Shown: positions 34,319 to 41,679 of the stretch, piece after piece
Layout of the letters: each line of letters begins with the position of its first letter
Numbering within the stretch: position 1 is the stretch's first letter
Source: Bullifex porci
GTDB lineage: Bacteria; Spirochaetota; Spirochaetia; Sphaerochaetales; Sphaerochaetaceae
Assembly (NCBI RefSeq): GCF_009695635.1
Contig: NZ_VUNN01000020.1
Location: forward strand, 1 to 41,679
DNA length: 41,679 nucleotides
Direction of reading: 5' to 3'
Notes under the pieces: model-generated
The model's input: only the letters and a program-made list of their open reading frames with translations
What the model was told of the DNA's origin: nothing
Databases searched by the model: none
Translations under genes and position numbers: made by a program

Positions 34319-35877
34319 TCGAGCTCACTAACCTTAAAGATTTTATCGACTAAAGCTATTTTCTCTTCACCCTTGATGGTGAGTAATTTAATATTTGGAA
34401 GCTCGACCTTTAGAGGAAGAGCTTTTATTGTTTCATCCTTAAACTTAAGCTCAAGAAAGCGTATGTTACACATGGACACTAAATAACTAAGCTTCTTTTG
34501 GTAATCAAGTCCCCAAATAGCTTCATGCTCACAGCTCTTCTTTATTCCCTTTGCCATCTTGCTTGTTAAGATTTTATCATCATCTATTAAAGAGTGAATT
34601 GAAGGATTACTAATGCTCTTTAAATATTCTTTATATCCTTCATCAAAGCAAATAGCTCTATCTAATAGATTAAGAGAGCCTTCATATTTTTCTAATACAA
34701 TAGGCTTTGTGTCATCACTATCAGAGATATAAGAAAGCTCCTTTTGACATAGCATATCAAAGCCACTGCGCTTTAAGATCTCAATTACTCTTTTATCTCT
34801 TTTAAAGATAAAGGAGTAGGTTCCTACCTTCTTAATAATAAATGGCTTAAGCTCTTCAACTGCTTCAATAACTAATGCTAGCTGCTTAGAGGTTTCTAAA
34901 TAGAGAGAGTCATGAAGCTTAGTCATCTCATACTCCTCTCTCCAAGCAGATAGTCTAGATTCAAATATAGAGTTATTTACTCCATAGCTTCTAAGCTTTG
35001 ATAATATAGTTTGCTCTGTTAATCCATTATCAAAGGCATAGCGTATACTTGATTTAGTAATCTTATATACACAAATTCTATCAATAGTTACTGGCTCAGC
35101 AATTTGATAAATTAGCTCATCCTCTGTATCACCTTCAAAGTAAACAAAGAGCTCTCCTGTTATTGTATAGCTTGGCTTCTTTTTCTTATCTTCAAGGACA
35201 AAGCATAGCTCAGATGAATTAAGCTGACTTATAAATAGCTCCTCTATTGAGGTGCTATAAGAGAGTAGGTGATATAATACCTCAAGCTGGGAAAGCTGTA
35301 GGATTTTTTTAGCTTTATCAAAATCGATATAGGAATTATTAATTAAGCTATCTCTTTCACACATTGCTTTAAAGTGTGAGATTAAAATAGCTAAATTTTC
35401 TTGACTAATATTAGTAAAGATTTCGCTAAGCTTAGCCTCTATACCTTTACCACTGACACTTGGTCTAATACCCTTACTTGAGATTAATGCAAATAAAGCT
35501 CTTAAAAAGCATTTAATATCAATTCTATTTGAAGAATCCTCATATATTCCCTTTAATGAGTTTAGCTCAGAAGCAATTTCAGGTATTACCTTTTCATCAT
35601 ATAGATAAAAATCATAGAGCTTTTCATTTGTCCTAGGGATATAGCAAGCTAGATTTAATTTTCTCTTTAAAAGTAAATTATATTCACTATCAGAGAGAGC
35701 TTTAATTAAATCCTTAATATTCTCTTCATTACTATAGAAGCTTAAAATTCTTTTCTTTTTTTCTTCTAAGGAAAATTGAATATCCTTCCTCTTAAATAGA
35801 ACCTCGTAACGATATTCAATCATCCTTTGTGATTGATTATTAATCCAGCTATCACATATCTGGGCTTTCGATTTCAT
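34315..35877 (-). CDS. XPB N-terminal-like helicase-associated protein
   Basis: This 520-aa protein of unknown exact role is encoded directly after an XPB-type helicase gene, overlapping it by 26 nt. From position and general character it resembles the helicase-associated proteins (XPB/Ssl2 N-terminal-like domain) that accompany bacterial XPB genes. It is largely alpha-helical and charged in the first 300 residues, with a C-terminal part rich in beta strands (LSYLVSMCNIRFLELKF). No catalytic motif is visible. It probably binds or regulates the helicase in DNA repair or transcription; this is inferred from context. A weak AGGGA lies before the ATG. Confidence 0.6.
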   Translation of the reverse strand: MKSKAQICDSWINNQSQRMIEYRYEVLFKRKDIQFSLEEKKKRILSFYSNEENIKDLIKALSDSEYNLLLKRKLNLACYIPRTNEKLYDFYLYDEKVIPEIASELNSLKGIYEDSSNRIDIKCFLRALFALISSKGIRPSVSGKGIEAKLSEIFTNISQENLAILISHFKAMCERDSLINNSYIDFDKAKKILQLSQLEVLYHLLSYSTSIEELFISQLNSSELCFVLEDKKKKPSYTITGELFVYFEGDTEDELIYQIAEPVTIDRICVYKITKSSIRYAFDNGLTEQTILSKLRSYGVNNSIFESRLSAWREEYEMTKLHDSLYLETSKQLALVIEAVEELKPFIIKKVGTYSFIFKRDKRVIEILKRSGFDMLCQKELSYISDSDDTKPIVLEKYEGSLNLLDRAICFDEGYKEYLKSISNPSIHSLIDDDKILTSKMAKGIKKSCEHEAIWGLDYQKKLSYLVSMCNIRFLELKFKDETIKALPLKVELPNIKLLTIKGEEKIALVDKIFKVSELD

Positions 35878-37516
35878 AGCTATATCCCTGTTCTGCTAAG
35901 AACTTCTGTCTATTTTGTGCAAAGTCCTCCTCGCTAGTGAACTTAGTCACAATAGTGTAGAAGTGGCTATCCTTTTCCTTTGGTCTTAGAATTCTTCCAA
36001 GTCTCTGTGCTTCCTCCTGTCTTGAGCCAAAGGAGCCAGATAGCTGGATAGCAACAGATGCATCTGGAAGGTCAATTGCATAGTTTGCAACCTTACTTAC
36101 AATAAGTACATTTTCCTTACCACTTCTAAAGGCGTCATAGAGTTCATCTCTCTTTTTATTTCCTGTAGAGCCTGTGATCATAGGAAAGCCAAAGCGCTTT
36201 TTAATCTTTTCAAGCTGATCAAGATATTGAGCTATGATTAAGATTCTATCACCCTCATGCTTATTTAAAAGCTCCTCAACTACCTTTTCCTTGAGAGGAT
36301 TTTCAGCTGCTATTCTATATCGTCCAGCAGCTCCCTTAGCTGTTGCATATTCAACTGCCGCCTCCTCAGAGAGAGGAATTCTTATCTCATGGCAATAGGC
36401 CTTTGCAATGAAGCCTTGACGCTCAAGTACAGACCAAGGAGTATCATAGCGCTTTGGACCAACAAGTGAAAAAACTTCAGCCTCTCTATGATCCTCTCTA
36501 ACTAAAGTTGCTGTAAGTCCTAAGCGGTACATCGATTGTATCTCTGCTGTGACTTTAAAGCATGTTGCAGGAAGCATATGAACCTCATCATAAATTACTA
36601 AGCCCCAAGGATGGTCTGTCATCAAGGAGAAATGCTTATACTCATCACTCTCAGTAGTTCGATAAATTAGGATTTGATATGTAGCAATAGTAATCGGCTT
36701 TACTTCCTTAAGCTCTCCAGAGTACTCTCCGATCATATCCTCAGTTATATCTGTTTTATCGAGTATCTCTCTCTTCCATTGATGAACAGAGGTAACATTA
36801 GGACATAAAATTAATGTATGTGTCTTAAGCTCACACATAGCATGGATACCAACTACAGTTTTACCTGATCCACAAGGAAGTATTATGTTTCCATATCCCT
36901 TTTCATTTTCTCTTGACCCTAAGAAGGCTTGTACTGCCTCTCTTTGATAAGGTCTTAGTGAAAAGCTCTTTTTTGAAAGAGTTACATCTCTTTCATTTAT
37001 CTCTAGCTTTTCACCCTTTTTAAGTGGAATTAAATCATCTGTTGGAAAGCCAAGCTTTATTAATTGAATCTTTATCTCACCTCTCTTATACCAAGGAACT
37101 AGAAACGAGTCCTCGCTAAAGGGCTGAAGGATAGCCATAAGAGTCTTTGAGGAGATAATTTGAGCCTTAAATAGGGAGCCCTTAACAGTTAAAAGATGAT
37201 AATCATTATCATATGGGGTAAGCTTTATTGCACCAAATCTATCTAAATTATCCTTAATAAAGAAGAGTAGGCTTTGAGGGATTTCAAAACGAGATAAATC
37301 CTCAAGAGTTGAGATAATATCCTCATAGCTTTTCCCCATAGCTGCTGCATTCCAAATACTGATATTTGATACTTGATAGGTGTGCATATGCTCAGGACTT
37401 TTCACAAGCTCTGCAAATTGTGAAAGCCTTACACGTGCCTCCTCCGCTCTAGGGGAGTGCACATCTAAAAGCATAGTTTTATCAGATTGTACAAACAGCG
37501 GTTTATCTTGATTCAT
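35852..37516 (-). CDS. XPB/Ssl2-type superfamily 2 DNA helicase
   Basis: This 3'-5' helicase/translocase is related to the TFIIH subunit XPB and is found in spirochaetes and actinobacteria among bacteria. It is 554 aa from the ATG at 37516, chosen because GGAGAG lies just ahead; the TTG at 37531 is rejected. After a damage-recognition-like N-terminal part come Walker A PCGSGKT (214-220), DEVH (310-313), TAT (335-337), the XPB-specific RED triad (Arg340-Asp342) and motif VI (QEEAQRLGRILRP, 500-512). It overlaps aroC upstream by 14 nt and its partner gene downstream. It probably acts in nucleotide excision repair or stalled transcription. Confidence 0.93.
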   Translation of the reverse strand: MNQDKPLFVQSDKTMLLDVHSPRAEEARVRLSQFAELVKSPEHMHTYQVSNISIWNAAAMGKSYEDIISTLEDLSRFEIPQSLLFFIKDNLDRFGAIKLTPYDNDYHLLTVKGSLFKAQIISSKTLMAILQPFSEDSFLVPWYKRGEIKIQLIKLGFPTDDLIPLKKGEKLEINERDVTLSKKSFSLRPYQREAVQAFLGSRENEKGYGNIILPCGSGKTVVGIHAMCELKTHTLILCPNVTSVHQWKREILDKTDITEDMIGEYSGELKEVKPITIATYQILIYRTTESDEYKHFSLMTDHPWGLVIYDEVHMLPATCFKVTAEIQSMYRLGLTATLVREDHREAEVFSLVGPKRYDTPWSVLERQGFIAKAYCHEIRIPLSEEAAVEYATAKGAAGRYRIAAENPLKEKVVEELLNKHEGDRILIIAQYLDQLEKIKKRFGFPMITGSTGNKKRDELYDAFRSGKENVLIVSKVANYAIDLPDASVAIQLSGSFGSRQEEAQRLGRILRPKEKDSHFYTIVTKFTSEEDFAQNRQKFLAEQGYSYEIESPDM

Positions 37517-38573
37517 ATGCTCTCCAAACAAGGTATCTATCTGCTAAAACAATAGCTGTCATAGCTTCAACTACAACAACAGCACGTGGAACGATACATG
37601 GGTCGTGTCGTCCCTTAATTTGAATTTTTACATTCTCTAAGCTTTTATTAATTGTCTCCTGCTCCTTATAGATACTAGGAGTAGGCTTAAAGGCGGCACG
37701 GAAGATGATATTATTTCCATTTGAAATTCCACCTAAGATTCCACCAGCATTGTTTGTATCAAAGGTTACTTTGCCATCCTTAACGTGCATTTTATCATTA
37801 TTTTGGCTGCCATATAGCTTAGCACTCTCAAAACCTGAGCCTATTTCAAAGCCCTTACAAGCTCCAATAGATAAAATTGCATGTGCAAGTAGTGCATCAA
37901 GCTTATCAAAGCAAGGGTCCCCAAGACCTGGAAGCATACCACTTACATGACACTCAATAATACCACCAATACTATCTAAATTATCCTTAGCGTCTTTAAT
38001 TTTATCGCGCATTAGGATAGCTGCTTCCTCATCTGGACAGGAAAGCTCATTATTAAAAGTATGGTCAAAGTCAAGCTTCTTTGCTTTTACATCACCAATT
38101 TGGATAGTACCAGCTTTGATATTAATTCCGATCTCCTTTAAAAGAAGCTTAGCAACAGCACCCGCTGCTACTCTCATACTAGTCTCTCTACCAGATGATC
38201 TTCCGCCACCTCTATAGTCTCTTATTCCAAATTTCTCAGTATATGTATAATCGGCATGACCTGGTCTAAATACATCCTTAATAGCAGAGTAGTCCTGACT
38301 CTTTTGTGAGGTATTTTTAATAATCATGGTAATAGGGCAGCCTGTAGAGTAGCCTTCAAAAACACCTGAGATTACCTCTATTTCATCACCCTCATTTCTA
38401 GTTGTTCCAAGAGAGTTTGCTCCAGGACGTCGTCTATTCATCTCACTTTGAATAAAATCTAAATCAAATTTAATTCCTGCTGGAAGACCATCGATGGTTA
38501 CTCCTAAAGCAGGTCCATGTGACTCACCAAAGGTATTTACGCTAAATAAGGTTCCAAAAGTATTACCTGCCAT
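37503..38573 (-). CDS. aroC: Chorismate synthase
   Basis: The last shikimate-pathway enzyme, FMN-dependent, turns EPSP into chorismate. It is 356 aa from the ATG at 38573, supported by TTGGAGG 7 nt upstream; the longer frame (to 38636) lies inside aroK and is rejected. Signatures are NTFGESHG (13-20) with its catalytic His, RRPGANSLGTTRNEGD, and the block RPGHADYTY...RDYRGGGRSSGRE...RVAAGAV (103-140). The start overlaps the end of aroK by 11 nt, and the end overlaps the XPB gene by 14 nt. Confidence 0.96.
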   Translation of the reverse strand: MAGNTFGTLFSVNTFGESHGPALGVTIDGLPAGIKFDLDFIQSEMNRRRPGANSLGTTRNEGDEIEVISGVFEGYSTGCPITMIIKNTSQKSQDYSAIKDVFRPGHADYTYTEKFGIRDYRGGGRSSGRETSMRVAAGAVAKLLLKEIGINIKAGTIQIGDVKAKKLDFDHTFNNELSCPDEEAAILMRDKIKDAKDNLDSIGGIIECHVSGMLPGLGDPCFDKLDALLAHAILSIGACKGFEIGSGFESAKLYGSQNNDKMHVKDGKVTFDTNNAGGILGGISNGNNIIFRAAFKPTPSIYKEQETINKSLENVKIQIKGRHDPCIVPRAVVVVEAMTAIVLADRYLVWRAYESR

Positions 38574-39087
38574 ATGTTTCCTCCAAAATTGAAATAACCC
38601 TTCTCTCTGTTTCATCCTTTGAGCTATAAGGTCCAAGAGCGATTTCTAAATCCATGTATGATCTATAAATAGCATCACGTCGTAAAAATAGCTCATGGAA
38701 GGTTTTTCTTGGGTCAGGAGTATCTAGAAAGGGTGGTAAACCCTTTTGCATTATTTTATCAAAGATTAGTCCTTCATCTCGTGTTAAATAAATAATTTTT
38801 CCACTGCTCTTCATTAAAGACATAAGTGGTGTGTTATCACAAACACCACCTCCGAGTGAGAGTACAAAGCCATTATTTTTCTCAATAAAATCCTCTACAG
38901 CCTTTCTCTCTTCTATAATAAAAGCCTCTTTACCATATTTTTTATAGTATTCTCTAACTGTAAGCGGTTTAATATTTTCTAAAACAAGATCATCACTATC
39001 GGCCCAAATTAAACCCTTTGCAGCTGCAACACGTTTAGCAAAGGTTGTTTTTCCAGAATGCTTCATTCCGGTGAAGAAAAAGTTCAT
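38563..39087 (-). CDS. aroK: Shikimate kinase
   Basis: This enzyme phosphorylates shikimate with ATP. It is 174 aa, normal length. The P-loop is GMKHSGKT (7-14), the shikimate-binding acidic cluster DSDD follows at 30-33, and LSLGGG (77-81) is the conserved glycine motif. The LID region contains PPFLDTPDPRKT. The usual F-R-x-x-E of the shikimate site reads FIIEE here, which is unusual. A Shine-Dalgarno (AGGAG) lies 6 nt before the ATG, with TATAAT at 39112-39117 upstream. It leads an overlapping chain: aroK, aroC, XPB helicase, XPB partner. Confidence 0.9.
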   Translation of the reverse strand: MNFFFTGMKHSGKTTFAKRVAAAKGLIWADSDDLVLENIKPLTVREYYKKYGKEAFIIEERKAVEDFIEKNNGFVLSLGGGVCDNTPLMSLMKSSGKIIYLTRDEGLIFDKIMQKGLPPFLDTPDPRKTFHELFLRRDAIYRSYMDLEIALGPYSSKDETERRVISILEETYGR

Positions 39088-39111
39088 ACATCACTCCTGT
39101 ATTGAGCGATG

Positions 39112-39140
39112 ATTATACTATTTATCTGAAATTTTTAGAA
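39112..39140 (-). promoter_or_regulatory. Promoter of the aroK-aroC-XPB unit
   Basis: On the minus strand: perfect TATAAT (39112-39117) with TTCTAA (39135-39140) 17 bp upstream. This gives a leader of about 17 nt that includes AGGAG. The -35 lies in the end of the upstream gene, which may read through as well. Confidence 0.5.
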
Positions 39141-39598
39141 CTAGGATTATCAAAAAGAGTTAAATTGCATTCATCTTTTCTATATAGCTTTGGCTCATAT
39201 GCGCCATTCTCTAATATCTCTTTTTTTCTTTTTGAGAACTTAATAAACTCTCTTCTTTCAATCTTCTCAAGGAAAAGTGCTTCTTGATAGTTCTTCTTCT
39301 GGTCATTAGAAACTCTATTTCTTAGAACACCTCTTTTTAGAGCATAGTGAAAGGTAATAACCATGAAATACCAAAAGGCAGCTAGAAATACAGGGAAGGC
39401 TAATACTACCTTTGGATATGAAAAGAAGGACATTTGAGGATATAGTAAAATAAAAAAGTTATTTAAGGTTAATAAAACCGATAACACAAATGGAATAATC
39501 CAGAAAAAGCCTTGCCTTGAGAACACAAAACGTAAGCAGGATAGTGTTGATAAAAATGTTAAAAGCAATGCAACTAGTGGAATTACGTATTCACTCAT
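39122..39598 (-). CDS. Unrecognised 158-aa membrane protein
   Basis: I do not recognise a family. Three hydrophobic segments are visible (about 5-26, 30-53 and 63-86), followed by a highly charged, probably cytoplasmic tail (87-158) rich in Lys, Arg and Glu (KKNYQEALFLEKIERREFIKFSK is split by no break). It sits 34 nt before aroK on the same strand, and its promoter (TTTTCA-17 bp-TATTAT) ends 7 nt before the ATG with no Shine-Dalgarno. It is divergent from dgt. It may be cotranscribed with the aro genes, but nothing ties its function to them. Confidence 0.7.
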   Translation of the reverse strand: MSEYVIPLVALLLTFLSTLSCLRFVFSRQGFFWIIPFVLSVLLTLNNFFILLYPQMSFFSYPKVVLAFPVFLAAFWYFMVITFHYALKRGVLRNRVSNDQKKNYQEALFLEKIERREFIKFSKRKKEILENGAYEPKLYRKDECNLTLFDNPSSKNFR

Positions 39599-39605
39599 AG
39601 CTAAT

Positions 39606-39634
39606 ATAATATCATCATTGGCATACTTTGAAAA
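39606..39634 (-). promoter_or_regulatory. Promoter of the 158-aa membrane protein gene
   Basis: On the minus strand: TTTTCA (39629-39634), a 17-bp spacer and TATTAT (39606-39611), then 7 nt to the ATG. Confidence 0.5.
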
Positions 39635-39641
39635 ATGGTTC

Positions 39642-39670
39642 TTTATATTAATCTTTCTCTGTTTTATTAT
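39642..39670 (+). promoter_or_regulatory. dgt promoter
   Basis: TTTATA (39642-39647), a 17-bp spacer and TATTAT (39665-39670), then 7 nt to the ATG at 39678. It lies back to back with the promoter of the divergent gene. Confidence 0.5.
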
Positions 39671-39677
39671 TTATTTT

Positions 39678-40826
39678 ATGGAAAAGCTATTTAATGACAT
39701 TGACTTAGAGCTACTTGTAAAAAGAAAGAATTCTAGAAAGGAAGATTTTCGTGGTGCCTTTTATCGTGATACCACCGCAATAATACACTCATCTCCATTT
39801 AGAAGATTAAAGCATAAAACTCAAGTATTCTTTGCCCCTTCAAATGACCACATCTGTACTAGAATGGAGCATGTTTTACATGTTTCTTCGATTGCTTCAA
39901 CAATTTGTAGACCTCTTGGGTTAGATACAGAGCTTGCCTGGGCAATTGGAATGGGCCATGATTTAGGTCATACTCCATTTGGCCATGTGGGTGAGGTGAT
40001 TATGGATAAGATAAGCCAAGCTAAGGGCTTTGGCTGCTTCGAGCACGAGGTTAATTCTCTTAGAGTAGTTGATAAGCTATCTGATAATGGAAAGGGCTTA
40101 AACTTAACCTATGCAGTAAAGGATGGAATAGTAAGCCACTGTGGAGAGCACTTTGTACAAAGAATCATCCCTTCCTTCGAGATAAAGGATTTAGATAGTA
40201 TAAAAACTAGAAGGAGCTTGGTTCCAACAACCTTTGAAGCAACAGTAGTTCGTTTCTCTGATTCCATTGCATATCTTGGTAGAGATTTTGAGGATGCAAC
40301 ACGCTTAGGTATTTTATCCGAGCCTCTTCCTGAGGATGTAAAGAGTGTTTTAGGCTCTACTAATGGCGAAATAATAAATACACTTGTCACAGATATAATT
40401 GAAAACTCCTCACAAAGTGAGGGAGTCGGCTTCTCTGATAAGGTTTATAAGGCTGTAGAGAGGATGAAGGATTATAATTATAACTACATTTATCGCTCAG
40501 ACATCCTAAAGGGCTATACATCCTACTTTGAAAGATTATTAAAGCTTATTTACTCATATATTGAAGGCTTATTTAAGGATGGTGTTGATATCAAACAGTC
40601 GTGTGAAGCAGAGAAGAATATGCTTGCTGCGGGCTTTTATGCTCACTATGCAGAGATGAAGGATGTATATGCTTCAATGAATGAGGGTGTAGATAGATTA
40701 ATATTTGACTATGTTGCAGGTATGAGTGATAACTTTGCACTCGATTGTGCAAATGAAATTCTTAAGCCTGAACACTTAAATGATAAAATTGAGTTAAGCC
40801 AAAGAGGTAAGTGGTTCGACGCTTAA
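39678..40826 (+). CDS. dgt: Deoxyguanosinetriphosphate triphosphohydrolase (dGTPase)
   Basis: This HD-domain enzyme hydrolyses dNTPs, chiefly dGTP, to the nucleoside and triphosphate, tuning dNTP pools. It is 382 aa from the ATG at 39678. The apparent extension to 39618 (MAYFEKWFFILIF...) reads through the promoter and would add a false membrane segment. Metal ligands are His65 (TRMEHVLHV), His94-Asp95 (GHDLGHTPFGH) and Asp195 (RFSDSIAYLGRD). The substrate motif FRRLKHKTQV (41-50) is clear. It converges on nrdR, whose stop codon overlaps its own by 4 nt. Confidence 0.93.
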   Translation: MEKLFNDIDLELLVKRKNSRKEDFRGAFYRDTTAIIHSSPFRRLKHKTQVFFAPSNDHICTRMEHVLHVSSIASTICRPLGLDTELAWAIGMGHDLGHTPFGHVGEVIMDKISQAKGFGCFEHEVNSLRVVDKLSDNGKGLNLTYAVKDGIVSHCGEHFVQRIIPSFEIKDLDSIKTRRSLVPTTFEATVVRFSDSIAYLGRDFEDATRLGILSEPLPEDVKSVLGSTNGEIINTLVTDIIENSSQSEGVGFSDKVYKAVERMKDYNYNYIYRSDILKGYTSYFERLLKLIYSYIEGLFKDGVDIKQSCEAEKNMLAAGFYAHYAEMKDVYASMNEGVDRLIFDYVAGMSDNFALDCANEILKPEHLNDKIELSQRGKWFDA

Positions 40827-41293
40827 GAATTCTTTACTTGGTTTGCAATGTGTTCTATTTCCTCGATGAACATATCTAAGTCGTCGAAGGCACGATAAAC
40901 AGATGCAAATCTAACATAAGCAACTGGAGATAGTGTGTAGAGCTGCTTTAAGGTTTCTTCACCTATCTCTGTACTTTTAACAACCTTTTTATTCCTAGCA
41001 ATTTCTCGAACATTATCCTCAATCCTTTGAAGGATTTTCTCTATATCCTCATGATTTATTTTGAGCTTATCTGTACAAGTTAAAATACCTCTCTCAACCT
41101 TTTTAATATCAAAAGGCTGCTGAGAACCGTTTTTCTTAATAACTATGATTGGCTTTTCCTCAATCTTCTCATAGCTAGTAAAACGATACCCACAGTTGAG
41201 GCATTCTCTTCTACGCCTAATCGTTGTCGAGTCTCTGTTTTGCCTTGATTCAAGGACTTTATCTTGTTCATGGCTACATCTAGGACATTTCAT
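40823..41293 (-). CDS. nrdR: Transcriptional repressor NrdR
   Basis: NrdR binds ATP/dATP and represses ribonucleotide reductase genes. It is 156 aa, normal length. The N-terminal zinc ribbon has Cys3, Cys6, Cys31 and Cys34 (CPRC...CLNC) with the typical SRxxRDSTTIRRRREC. The ATP-cone follows (about 49-139: IVIKKNGSQQPFDIKKV). The ATG at 41293 has no Shine-Dalgarno; TAGAAT ends 7 nt upstream. No nrd gene is in the window, so its targets lie elsewhere. It faces the dgt gene, another dNTP-pool gene. Confidence 0.96.
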   Translation of the reverse strand: MKCPRCSHEQDKVLESRQNRDSTTIRRRRECLNCGYRFTSYEKIEEKPIIVIKKNGSQQPFDIKKVERGILTCTDKLKINHEDIEKILQRIEDNVREIARNKKVVKSTEIGEETLKQLYTLSPVAYVRFASVYRAFDDLDMFIEEIEHIANQVKNS

Positions 41294-41300
41294 ATTAGAT

Positions 41301-41306
41301 ATTCTA
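41301..41306 (-). promoter_or_regulatory. -10 box of nrdR
   Basis: TAGAAT on the minus strand ends 7 nt before the ATG. No good -35 is found at 17 bp. Confidence 0.4.
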
Positions 41307-41350
41307 CTATATTTTTTTCATTAAGTGGGAAGAAAAAATAAAAAGAGTTG

Positions 41351-41379
41351 TTGAAATGGTAACATTTTGTGTTTAATAT
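41351..41379 (+). promoter_or_regulatory. Promoter of the 57-aa gene
   Basis: TTGAAA (41351-41356), a 17-bp spacer and TAATAT (41374-41379), then 7 nt to the ATG at 41387. It is among the best-matching promoters in the window. Confidence 0.55.
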
Positions 41380-41386
41380 AACATAT

Positions 41387-41560
41387 ATGGTCAATTCAAT
41401 ATCATCATGTGTAAAAACAATAATTAATAGAACTCCTTTCATAAATGAGATGCTTATCCAAGATGTGATAAGCTATTCTAATTTGGCAAAGAATATTCAT
41501 AAAAAGGTTGAAGCAATGTATTGCTATCCAGTGAATAATAGCGCAATAGTCATGGTATAG
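41387..41560 (+). CDS. 57-aa protein, probably the truncated start of a longer family
   Basis: From the ATG at 41387 the protein reads MVNSISSCVKTIINRTPFIN, then a helix (SYSNLAKNIHKKVEAMYC), and ends in NSAIVMV. The pattern (ISxxVKxIIxxxPFIxE, then SxLAxxI and AIVM) recalls the N-terminus of a longer helix-turn-helix/ACT-type protein that I remember from other bacteria, where the chain continues. Here TAG stops it. The following 119 nt are A/T-rich, with no clear continuation before the window ends. Either this is a decayed gene or a real short version. The strong promoter suggests it is transcribed. Confidence 0.4.
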   Translation: MVNSISSCVKTIINRTPFINEMLIQDVISYSNLAKNIHKKVEAMYCYPVNNSAIVMV

Positions 41561-41679
41561 ATAGCTATTTTATATATAGATAATCTAGTCAAAATAATCA
41601 AAATAAATGAAGATAGATAACCAACAATAAGACTAAGAACTAGTCAAAATATTTGAAAATGAAAGAGTAAAAAATATGA

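Noticed and set aside
39618-39677. An N-terminal membrane anchor on dGTPase
   Set aside because: These codons overlap the dgt promoter; the conserved protein begins at the ATG at 39678, and dGTPases are soluble.
1-41679. CRISPR array or tRNA genes
   Set aside because: I found no regularly spaced direct repeats with unique spacers, and no tRNA-like cloverleaf or T-loop sequence on either strand.

Overview
This window looks like chromosome of an AT-rich, Gram-negative-type bacterium. Most genes are about one third GC by eye, and the remains of a TolC/RND efflux operon imply an outer membrane. An XPB-family helicase paired with a separate XPB N-terminal-like protein recalls spirochaetes, but no 16S gene is present, so I offer spirochaete only as a suggestion. 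All genes read with the standard bacterial code.

Layout. (1) 1-308: the end of an rRNA operon with two diverged 5S genes. (2) 417-7951: an MFS/GH2 sugar unit on the minus strand, an SCP2-like/iron alcohol dehydrogenase pair, typA, and an exonuclease III gene. (3) 7952-14871: an accessory zone. It is very AT-rich and mostly gene-free, with a decayed istB relic (8551-8959), an intact IS21-family element (about 10862-13472) and a ParA-type ATPase with an 80-aa partner. (4) 14972-20667: a Nudix gene, uvrD, then a wrecked efflux operon in which a tolC 5' end is fused to the middle of an RND pump gene and closed off by a GC-rich IS200/IS605-type TnpB element, followed by an Rpn-nuclease remnant. 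(5) 20668-41679: dense housekeeping DNA. It holds mntP/DUF362/RNA methyltransferase, hemolysin III, a PAP2-like gene, acn-icd facing gltA, maf/ABC-F, aroDE, an aroK-aroC-XPB unit, and dgt facing nrdR.

Genes working together. Citrate synthase, aconitase and isocitrate dehydrogenase form the oxidative arm from oxaloacetate to 2-oxoglutarate. No other TCA gene is here, which fits a biosynthetic (glutamate) role. The isocitrate dehydrogenase carries NAD-type rather than NADP-type cofactor residues. aroDE, aroC and aroK cover four of the seven shikimate steps. dGTPase and NrdR both concern dNTP supply.

The most general observation is about gene starts. At least twelve genes that begin transcription units have a sigma70-like -10 hexamer ending only 6-8 nt before the start codon and usually lack a Shine-Dalgarno sequence. 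Genes inside operons, and the IS21 and parA genes, mostly have good Shine-Dalgarno sites. This suggests that leaderless mRNAs are routine in this organism, and it corrects several N-termini.
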